From positions 62,001 through 126,000 of the forward strand of contig NZ_VOHS01000010.1 in NCBI RefSeq assembly GCF_007896845.1: a DNA stretch of 64,000 nucleotides, read 5' to 3'. Below the pieces are notes generated by a model. The model had not been told where the DNA came from, made no database searches, and saw only the letters and a list, made by a program, of their open reading frames with translations. Source of the stretch: Chitinophaga pinensis (lineage in GTDB: Bacteria; Bacteroidota; Bacteroidia; Chitinophagales; Chitinophagaceae). This document shows, piece after piece, positions 57,609 through 64,000 of this stretch. Made by a program: the position numbers and the translations under genes. Positions within the stretch are counted from its first letter, which is position 1; each line of letters opens with the position of its first letter.

Positions 57609-58706
57609 TTATCCTGCCAATTGTTCCCACTGAGTTTTACTGTCCTTTCTGAATAATTCTACGTCACAGGTCACCATTTCGCTTACCAGCTCCTGCAGAT
57701 CGTATTTAGGTTCCCAGCCTAATTTTGTTTTAGACTTGGTTGGATCACCGATCAGCAATTCCACTTCTGTAGGACGGAAGTAAGCCGGATCTACCGCCAG
57801 TACCTGTTTACCGATCGGCAGAATGAATTCTTTATTGCGGCAGGCGCTTACGTAAGCTACTTCTTCAACGCCTGTACCTTCAAATTTCAGTTCGATACCC
57901 AGTTCATCAAACGCCATACGTACGAATTCACGTACTGGTGTAGTGATACCTGTTGCGATTACATAATCATCTGGTGTATCCTGCTGCAGGATTCTCCACA
58001 TTGCTTCTACATAATCTTTCGCATGTCCCCAGTCACGCTGTGCATCGAGGTTACCCAGATACAGCTTTTCCTGCAGACCTAATGCGATCGCTGCAACAGC
58101 ACGGGTGATTTTACGTGTTACGAAAGTCTCACCACGCAGAGGACTTTCATGGTTGAACAGGATACCGTTGCAGGCAAACATACCGTATGCTTCCCTGTAG
58201 TTAACAGTGATCCAGTAAGCGTATAATTTAGCAACAGCATACGGGCTGCGTGGGTAGAAAGGAGTTGTCTCTCTCTGAGGTACTTCCTGTACCAGACCAT
58301 ACAGCTCGGAAGTGCTTGCCTGATATACTTTTGTTTTCTGTTCCAGTTTCAGAATGCGCAGTGCTTCCAGTATACGCAGGGTGCCTATACCATCTGCATT
58401 CGCAGTATATTCCGGAGTATCAAAACTTACTTTCACATGGCTCATAGCAGCGAGATTGTAAATCTCGTCAGGTTGTGTTTCCTGAATGATACGGATCAGG
58501 TTAGTGCTATCGGTCATATCGCCGTAGTGTAATCTGAAACGAACATTCTCGCTATGAGGATCCTGATATAAATGGTCAATTCTGTCTGTATTCAGCAAAG
58601 ACGCACGGCGTTTAATACCATGCACCATGTATCCCTTTTCGAGCAGCAGCTCTGCCAGGTACGCACCGTCCTGTCCATTTACACCGGTGATTAAAGCAAC
58701 TTTCAT
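57609..58706 (-). CDS. gmd: GDP-mannose 4,6-dehydratase
   Basis: A 365-residue extended SDR that converts GDP-mannose to GDP-4-keto-6-deoxymannose, first step to GDP-fucose. It has the NADP site [18 protein letters not shown], the family-specific [17 protein letters not shown] loop, and the catalytic Tyr-Lys in [14 protein letters not shown], followed by [21 protein letters not shown]. Length and motifs are standard. Fcl, ManC and Ugd genes lie in the same run, giving the GDP-fucose branch. Confidence 0.96.
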   Translation of the reverse strand: MKVALITGVNGQDGAYLAELLLEKGYMVHGIKRRASLLNTDRIDHLYQDPHSENVRFRLHYGDMTDSTNLIRIIQETQPDEIYNLAAMSHVKVSFDTPEYTANADGIGTLRILEALRILKLEQKTKVYQASTSELYGLVQEVPQRETTPFYPRSPYAVAKLYAYWITVNYREAYGMFACNGILFNHESPLRGETFVTRKITRAVAAIALGLQEKLYLGNLDAQRDWGHAKDYVEAMWRILQQDTPDDYVIATGITTPVREFVRMAFDELGIELKFEGTGVEEVAYVSACRNKEFILPIGKQVLAVDPAYFRPTEVELLIGDPTKSKTKLGWEPKYDLQELVSEMVTCDVELFRKDSKTQWEQLAG

Positions 58707-58748
58707 ACTATGTTTTTTAATTAAGATAAGTGGGGGGAAATAATGTCA

Positions 58749-60095
58749 TTAACTTCTGGAGAGTACGCTCACTGCCGGCTGGGAGATACCAATGCTGTAA
58801 CAGATAAAACCGCTTTTCTCAAGATATGTGTTATCATAAATGTTCCTGCCGTCAAATACAACAGGGGTTTTCACTAATTGTTTGATGCGGTTCCAGTCAG
58901 GAAGACGGAATTCGTTCCATTCTGTTACCAGCAATACTGCGTCAGCACCGTCAGCAGCATCATACAGGTCATTCGCCCAGATCACGCTGTCATTCAGTGT
59001 CTTTTTCGCTTCATGCGTCGCTACCGGGTCAAATACCCGCACGTTCGCACCTGCTTCGAGCAATGCTTCAATCAGTACCAGACTGGAAGCTTCGCGCATA
59101 TCGTCAGTACCGGGTTTGAAAGAGAGGCCCCATACTGCGAATGTTTTATCTTTCAGCAGACCATCAAAATGTTTGTTGATCTTGTTGAACAATACACGTT
59201 TCTGATCATTGTTCACTGCTTCTACCGCTTCGAGGATACGCAGTCCGTGACCATATTCCATACCGGTACGTACCAGTGCCTTTACATCTTTAGGGAAGCA
59301 GGAACCACCGTAACCAATACCCGGATAGATAAAGCTGTTACCGATCCTCGCGTCACTACCGATACCTTTGCGCACTTTATTCACATCAGCACCTACCAGT
59401 TCGCAGAGATTTGCGATATCATTGATGAAGGAGATCTTCGTCGCCAGCATTGCATTCGCTGCATATTTGGTCATTTCTGCAGATGCGATGTCCATAAAGA
59501 TGATCGGACGTCCATTCAGCAGGAATGGGTGATACAGACGCTCCAGTACCTCTTTCGCTCTGTCTGTGTTCACACCTACCACAATACGGTCAGGTTTCAG
59601 GAAGTCCTGTACTGCAGCACCTTCTTTCAGGAACTCAGGATTGGAAGCCACATCATAATCGATCAGTGCTTCTCTGTCCATCATTGCCTGTTTGATCTCT
59701 CTGTTCACTTTCACAGCGGTACCAACAGGCACTGTGCTCTTGGTCACCACTACGAGATAATCGGTCATGTGTGTACCGATTTCTTTTGCCACCTGCAGTA
59801 CATATTGCAGGTCAGCACTACCGTCTTCACCCGGAGGTGTACCTACCGCGATAAACGCGATATCTGCACCTGGGATCACTTCAGCAAGATTAGTGCTGAA
59901 GGACAGACGGCCATTGTTATAGTTACGGGTAACGATTTCTTCGAGACCCGGTTCATAAATAGGTAAAATGCCGTTTTTGAGGTTATTGATCTTTTCGGCG
60001 TTAACATCCACACATACTACCTGCGTACCTACTTCTGCGAGGCAGGCGCCGGTAACCAGCCCTACGTATCCTGTACCAATTACGATTGCTTTCAT
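58749..60095 (-). CDS. ugd: UDP-glucose 6-dehydrogenase
   Basis: A 448-residue enzyme that oxidises UDP-glucose to UDP-glucuronate with two NAD. It has the Rossmann motif VIGTGYVGLVTGACLAEVG, the family stretch VTKSTVPVGTA, NPEFLKEGAAVQDFLKPDRIVVG, and the catalytic cysteine in GIGYGGSCFPKDVKAL. It supplies glucuronic acid, so the polymer probably contains a uronic acid in addition to fucose. Gene lies between gmd and fcl. Confidence 0.96.
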   Translation of the reverse strand: MKAIVIGTGYVGLVTGACLAEVGTQVVCVDVNAEKINNLKNGILPIYEPGLEEIVTRNYNNGRLSFSTNLAEVIPGADIAFIAVGTPPGEDGSADLQYVLQVAKEIGTHMTDYLVVVTKSTVPVGTAVKVNREIKQAMMDREALIDYDVASNPEFLKEGAAVQDFLKPDRIVVGVNTDRAKEVLERLYHPFLLNGRPIIFMDIASAEMTKYAANAMLATKISFINDIANLCELVGADVNKVRKGIGSDARIGNSFIYPGIGYGGSCFPKDVKALVRTGMEYGHGLRILEAVEAVNNDQKRVLFNKINKHFDGLLKDKTFAVWGLSFKPGTDDMREASSLVLIEALLEAGANVRVFDPVATHEAKKTLNDSVIWANDLYDAADGADAVLLVTEWNEFRLPDWNRIKQLVKTPVVFDGRNIYDNTYLEKSGFICYSIGISQPAVSVLSRS

Positions 60096-60130
60096 TTTAT
60101 AAAGGTTGAGACGCGGTTAAACAATTTATA

Positions 60131-61072
60131 TTACAATGTGACCATCTGTGTTTTCTGCAAAAAGTCGGCATAAGCTTGTGCCAGTCCTTCTTTGAGCGCT
60201 ACGCTGTGTTTCCAGCCAAGATTATGCAGCTTAGAAACATCCATCAGTTTACGCGGCGTACCGTCGGGCTTGGATGTATCAAAAACCAGACCTCCTGTGT
60301 AACCTACCACTTCTTTTACTGTTTCTGCGAGCTCCCGGATGGTCAGATCCTCACCTGTTCCGATGTTAACCAGCTCTTTCTCATCATAATGCAGCATCAG
60401 ATAAACGCAGGCAGCTGCCAGATCATCGGCATAAAGAAATTCACGTTTTGGTGTACCACTTCCCCAAACTGTTACGCTCGCTGCACCGCTTTCTTTTGCT
60501 TCGTGAAAACGACGGATCAGCGCTGGTAACACATGTGAATTTTCAGGGTGATAATTATCTCCGATACCATAGAGATTCGTTGGCATTACACTGATAAAGT
60601 TGGCGCCATACTGGTCACGGTATGCTTCACATAATTTGATACCTGCTATCTTGGCGATTGCATAAGGTTCGTTGGTTGGTTCCAATGGTCCTGTCAGCAG
60701 ACTATCTTCCCGCAGTGGCTGTGGCGCCATCTTCGGATAGATACAGGAACTACCGAGGAACATCAGTTTTTTTACACCATTCTTCCATGCGGCATGAATA
60801 ATGTTTGCCTCCATCATGAGGTTATCGTACAGGAATTCTGCACGATAGGTGTTGTTGGCATGAATGCCGCCAACTTTTGCTGCAGCCAGGAATACATATT
60901 CCGGCTTTTCTGTAGCGAAAAATTCATTAACAGCAGCTTGTGAACGCAGGTCAAGTTCTGCGGAGCTTCTTGTCACCAGATTATTATATCCCAGTGTTTG
61001 TAATCTTCTGCTGATAGCGCCGCCCACCATTCCACGGTGACCAGCTATATATATCTTATCGTTCAGTTGCAT
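60131..61072 (-). CDS. fcl: GDP-L-fucose synthase
   Basis: A 313-residue SDR that epimerises and reduces the Gmd product to GDP-L-fucose. It has the NADP site [16 protein letters not shown], the family loop [29 protein letters not shown] (read in parts) and the catalytic Tyr-Lys in [17 protein letters not shown]. It is the partner of gmd, separated here by ugd. Normal length. Confidence 0.96.
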   Translation of the reverse strand: MQLNDKIYIAGHRGMVGGAISRRLQTLGYNNLVTRSSAELDLRSQAAVNEFFATEKPEYVFLAAAKVGGIHANNTYRAEFLYDNLMMEANIIHAAWKNGVKKLMFLGSSCIYPKMAPQPLREDSLLTGPLEPTNEPYAIAKIAGIKLCEAYRDQYGANFISVMPTNLYGIGDNYHPENSHVLPALIRRFHEAKESGAASVTVWGSGTPKREFLYADDLAAACVYLMLHYDEKELVNIGTGEDLTIRELAETVKEVVGYTGGLVFDTSKPDGTPRKLMDVSKLHNLGWKHSVALKEGLAQAYADFLQKTQMVTL

Positions 61073-61087
61073 ACGGTTCTATATTGT

Positions 61088-62107
61088 TTACAGCAGCTCG
61101 GGTCTGTTTTCCTTCACCCACTGATGCAGTTGTTTTACTTCCTGTCCTTTTCCTTTCTGTAAGATCAGCAGGGCTTCCGGAGTGTTTACCACTACCACAT
61201 TTTCCACACCTACCAATGCTACCAGTTTATCTTTTCCGATGACCATACTGTTAACCGGATCGCTTTCGATAAATACTGCCTGATTGTTACTGTAGCGGTA
61301 GTGACTTGCAAGGGCTTCTGCCAGTGCTTCATAACCACCTACGTCGCTCCATTGCATCGCACTTGGTACAACTTTTACGATATCGCTTTTCTCCAGTACT
61401 GCGTAGTCAATACTATCAGATGGAATTGCATTCATTGCAGCCAGTGGGATCACACCGGTTTCTTTCCAGATAGCAGCTGCTTCTGCCGCCGTTGCATATA
61501 TTTCAGGAGCGTATTCCAGCAGCTGTTGTAACAGTACGCCGGCCTTTCCACAAAAGATACCACTGTTCCAGAGATAGTCGCCGCTTTGCAGCATTGCTTC
61601 CGCTGTTACAGCGTTTGGTTTTTCAGTAAAGCGAACCACATCATAACCCGCATATTGGATGTAACCATATCCTGTTTCAGGGTAAGCAGGTTGCAGACCG
61701 ATAGTCACCAGATGGCCTTCAGCCGCCAGTGAAGCCGCTTTCTGAATAGTTTCAGCATACAGGTCAGGTGTACCAATCAGGTGATCAGCCGGTGTGATAA
61801 GCAGTAAAGTTTCCGGATCTGTGGAGAATGCCGCCAGTGCGATTGCAGCAGCGGTATTACGGCCTACAGGTTCCGCCATCATCTGGATATCAATAGCACC
61901 TGCTTCCTGCAGCTGACTATTCACCATGTCGGCCTGTTGTTCATTTACCACGGCCATCACACTATCACAGAAGTTGTTATTACGTATCCATGTCAATTGC
62001 AATAAACTCTGCCCATCAAATAAAGGCAGTAGTTGCTTAGGCGTCTGTTTATTTGATAGTGGCCAGAGACGGGTTCCTGACCCTCCACATAATAATACGT
62101 GTAGCAT
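61088..62107 (-). CDS. manC: Mannose-1-phosphate guanylyltransferase
   Basis: A 339-residue nucleotidyltransferase making GDP-mannose from mannose 1-phosphate and GTP. It has the signature LLCGGSGTRLWPLSNKQTPKQLLPL and later LLITPADHLIG, GYGYIQYAGYDVVRFTEKP and YLWNSGIFCGKAGVLL. The C-terminal isomerase/cupin domain of the longer ManC/AlgA enzymes is absent, so this is the single-function short form. The first step of the GDP-fucose branch in this locus. Confidence 0.94.
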   Translation of the reverse strand: MLHVLLCGGSGTRLWPLSNKQTPKQLLPLFDGQSLLQLTWIRNNNFCDSVMAVVNEQQADMVNSQLQEAGAIDIQMMAEPVGRNTAAAIALAAFSTDPETLLLITPADHLIGTPDLYAETIQKAASLAAEGHLVTIGLQPAYPETGYGYIQYAGYDVVRFTEKPNAVTAEAMLQSGDYLWNSGIFCGKAGVLLQQLLEYAPEIYATAAEAAAIWKETGVIPLAAMNAIPSDSIDYAVLEKSDIVKVVPSAMQWSDVGGYEALAEALASHYRYSNNQAVFIESDPVNSMVIGKDKLVALVGVENVVVVNTPEALLILQKGKGQEVKQLHQWVKENRPELL

Positions 62108-62127
62108 AGATGTCCAGGGTTGATATT

Positions 62128-62685
62128 TTAGATAACATTACCGACGCTGGCCTTGGCCGCACCGGAATATTCTTTAGCATTGTTGTTAACCAGCATAAGA
62201 TCACTTGTTTTCACAGTAGCGATCAGGGAGAAGCCCATACTGTACAATACAGCTTTCACTGTATTCTTGCCGGCTTCTACTACCCTTCCGTGCTGGTGCA
62301 TCAGAGGACCTGCAGTGATTCTGATCAGATCATCTTCCTGAATCGGGAAGCGTTCTACCTGCACATCCTGATATTCACGCAGGAAGCGTTTGATAAGCTC
62401 TACTTCATGATCAGGAATGCTGGCAGGTTTTCCTAACCAGTAAACAAAATTCACGATACCGCTTGTTTCGCGGACGAGTGTTTTCTTGTCCTCAGGAATG
62501 CGGACAAAAACATACGACTTGAAAAGAGGTTCTTCAACGATCTTTTTTCGGTCGCTCCACTGATGAGTTACTCTGTTTATTGGACAGTAGGTTTCGATTT
62601 GCTTGCGAACAAGCGCATCAGCCACTTTTTTCTCCCATCTGGGTTTAGTATAGACTGCATACCAGGTGTGTGTCTTCTGTTCCAT
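62128..62685 (-). CDS. UpxY-type transcription antiterminator (NusG-like)
   Basis: A 185-residue NusG-family protein: an NGN domain (TWYAVYTKPRWEKKVADALVRKQIETYCPI then LFKSYVFVRIPE) and a C-terminal KOW-like segment (LIRITAGPLMHQHGRVVEAGKNTVKAVL). In Bacteroides such UpxY proteins, placed first in capsule operons, keep RNA polymerase from terminating in the long operon. The gene is the second of this locus, after the kinase, with about 190 bp of leader upstream holding a hairpin at 62834-62869. The same role is likely here. Confidence 0.9.
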   Translation of the reverse strand: MEQKTHTWYAVYTKPRWEKKVADALVRKQIETYCPINRVTHQWSDRKKIVEEPLFKSYVFVRIPEDKKTLVRETSGIVNFVYWLGKPASIPDHEVELIKRFLREYQDVQVERFPIQEDDLIRITAGPLMHQHGRVVEAGKNTVKAVLYSMGFSLIATVKTSDLMLVNNNAKEYSGAAKASVGNVI

Positions 62686-62833
62686 TTCAGTGGGTTTAAA
62701 AGTTTAATAAAGCATGATTAAATGAATAAATAACGATAAGGTGGAAAGTATAAAGGTGGGAAAGAGAGGAAGAGATTTGGCATAGCTTCGCCTCCTCAGT
62801 CACATGATGAGTAGTTTTCAATAAATATATGTC

Positions 62834-62869
62834 AGGGATATTCCGGCAAAACCCTCACCGGAATACCCT
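62834..62869 (-). terminator. Hairpin between the kinase gene and upxY
   Basis: The stem pairs agggatattccgg (62834-62846) with ccggaataccct (62858-62869), with one bulged base. It lies just after the kinase stop and before the antiterminator gene. The downstream T-run on the minus strand is weak, so it could be a leaky terminator that UpxY acts on, or a processing site. Confidence 0.5.
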
Positions 62870-62877
62870 TATTTTAC

Positions 62878-64000
62878 TTACTTAAAAATCTTTGTAAACC
62901 GTCCTTTCTTTACGGATCCGTTCTTTTGATCCTCTGTATAGCCATAGCCATATCCCTGTCCGTTACCATAGCCATAGCCTCCGCCATAAGCATATGCGTA
63001 ACCGGGCACACCGCGCATTTTGAGGCCATTGAATACGATATTCAATTTGCCCAGATCTCCCTGTTCATAGAGGTCTTCAATCATTTTGAGATTAAACTTC
63101 GGCGTTCTTTCATGACGCACTACATACAGTGTAGCATCAGCAAACGGTGCCAGCAGACGGGCATCTGTTACCGGACCTACCGGAGCGGAGTCAATGATCA
63201 CATAGTCAAAGGTTGCTCTCAGTGTAGCCAGTAAATGTTCGAGTCTGCCATTCAGGATCAACTCTGTTGGATTTGGCGGAATAACACCTGCAGAAAGCAG
63301 GTACATGTATTCATTATTCTCAATTGGCTGTTTGAGGATATCATTCAGTGATGAATGTCCTACCAGATAATTACTGATACCCGGATGATGTGGCACATTG
63401 AGGATCTTACTTACTTTTGGCTTTCTAAGGTCAAACTCCAGCAACACTACTTTCTTCTTTGTCAGGGAAAGACTCAGTGCAAGGTTCACTGCCACAAAAC
63501 TCTTTCCTTCACCAGAAATGGAAGAGGTAACCAGAATGGTTTTATTATCACCATTGATACCTATATAAGATAAACTTGTTCTCAATGCTCTGAACTGTTC
63601 TGCAACCGGCGTACGCTTACCTTCTGTGATAGCGATAGCGCCACTCTTGTCGAACATGATCTCTGCAATGATCGGTGCAGAAGTACCTTTTTCAATATCT
63701 GAACGGAACATCACCTTATGGTTCATCAGATCTTTCACAGCGATGAAACCGGCCACTACTGCAATACCAGCGATCAGAGCCAGTGCCATTACCATTGATT
63801 TCTTCGGACTGAAAGGGAAAGACTCGGCTTCTGCCAGATCGATGATTCGGCTATCAGAAATAGCCGCAGCATATTGCAGCTGTGTCTCTTCACGTTTTTC
63901 CAGTAAGAAAGTATAGATATTGTTTTTAATCGCTTGTTGTCTGCTTACTTCCAGCAAAGTCTTCTCCTTGCTTGGCACACCTTTCAGCATGCTCATGAAG
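62878..64000 (-). CDS. Wzc-like polysaccharide biosynthesis tyrosine autokinase, 5' end beyond window
   Basis: The C-terminal 373 residues of a larger protein; the frame is open to the window edge, so the N-terminal Wzz part lies outside. Visible parts: the end of a coiled coil, a membrane helix (MVMALALIAGIAVVAGFIAV), then the BY-kinase domain with Walker A VTSSISGEGKSFVAVNLA, Walker A' VVLLEFDLRKPK and Walker B YVIIDSAPVG. The C terminus is rich in tyrosine and glycine (YAYAYGGGYGYGNGQGYGYGY), the usual phosphorylation cluster. It controls polymer length and export. First gene of the locus seen here. Confidence 0.93.
   Translation of the reverse strand, partial: FMSMLKGVPSKEKTLLEVSRQQAIKNNIYTFLLEKREETQLQYAAAISDSRIIDLAEAESFPFSPKKSMVMALALIAGIAVVAGFIAVKDLMNHKVMFRSDIEKGTSAPIIAEIMFDKSGAIAITEGKRTPVAEQFRALRTSLSYIGINGDNKTILVTSSISGEGKSFVAVNLALSLSLTKKKVVLLEFDLRKPKVSKILNVPHHPGISNYLVGHSSLNDILKQPIENNEYMYLLSAGVIPPNPTELILNGRLEHLLATLRATFDYVIIDSAPVGPVTDARLLAPFADATLYVVRHERTPKFNLKMIEDLYEQGDLGKLNIVFNGLKMRGVPGYAYAYGGGYGYGNGQGYGYGYTEDQKNGSVKKGRFTKIFK

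Noticed and set aside
58878..59966. Open frame of 362 codons antisense to ugd
   Set aside because: The His/Cys/Phe-rich translation is a shadow of the well-conserved ugd gene.
62686..62877. Invertible promoter upstream of upxY, as in Bacteroides capsule loci
   Set aside because: I found no pair of longer inverted repeats flanking a promoter and no recombinase gene nearby; only the local hairpin is present.

Overview
The window reads as a chromosomal segment of a member of the Bacteroidota, most like Chitinophaga or a close relative in the Chitinophagaceae. The grounds are the protein families present: a DUF5686 outer-membrane barrel, an UpxY antiterminator, WcaJ/WcaI/WcaF-type exopolysaccharide genes, a PadR-type regulator with a membrane partner, and sphingolipid synthesis. 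One promoter-like TAnnTTTG element also fits. I saw no rRNA, tRNA, insertion sequence, prophage or CRISPR array.

Region 1 (1-3.8 kb) holds unlinked genes: the 3' end of an unrecognised protein, a soluble sulfite-oxidase-type molybdoenzyme, and a protein joining a Clp-N-like domain to TPR repeats.

Region 2 (3.8-14.8 kb, minus strand) is the most striking part. Ten genes with junctions from 4-bp overlaps to 26-bp gaps look like one operon for inositol phosphorylceramide. In transcription order they are: serine palmitoyltransferase, GNAT-type ceramide synthase candidate, ketosphinganine reductase candidate, myo-inositol-1-phosphate synthase, PgpA-like phosphatase, GtrA membrane protein, DUF5686 barrel, CDP-alcohol phosphatidyltransferase with an extra C-terminal domain, fatty-acid 2-hydroxylase, and a PAP2/AUR1-like inositol phosphorylceramide synthase. 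Together they could make a 2-hydroxylated ceramide, make phosphatidylinositol, and join them. The GtrA protein and the barrel are unassigned and are candidates for moving the lipid. A 14-bp inverted repeat and an 18-bp palindrome lie upstream of the first gene.

Region 3 (15.4-25.8 kb) has a PadR regulator gene broken by an internal deletion and coupled to an intact membrane protein. It also has two tandem secreted paralogs with low-complexity tails, an AsmA-like gene, a DUF983 protein, a YciF-type ferritin-like protein, and a large-subunit catalase. The AsmA and catalase genes are each split by an apparent loss of one A, which could be a sequencing error or real mutation.

Region 4 (26.3-41.4 kb) starts with a NarX/NarL-type two-component pair and continues with nitrate/nitrite assimilation. 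It contains an Fnr-like regulator with four N-terminal cysteines, a siroheme methyltransferase, NirB, NirD, an outer-membrane porin, a nitrate/nitrite transporter, a 1187-residue single-chain nitrate reductase carrying its own FAD and BFD domains, and an unusual protein with a nitrite/sulfite-reductase-like half-domain and a C-terminal rubredoxin. An FNR-type palindrome sits in the divergent promoter region.

Region 5 (41.6-43.9 kb) has malate:quinone oxidoreductase and a degenerate histidine-kinase-like protein.

Region 6 (44-64 kb, minus strand) is an 18-gene exopolysaccharide locus. It runs from a Wzc-like tyrosine kinase (cut by the window end) and UpxY, through GDP-fucose and UDP-glucuronate precursor genes, flippase, pyruvyl transferase, glycosyltransferases, polymerase and acyltransferases, to a WcaJ-type initiating transferase. 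Its content resembles the colanic acid locus of enterobacteria.
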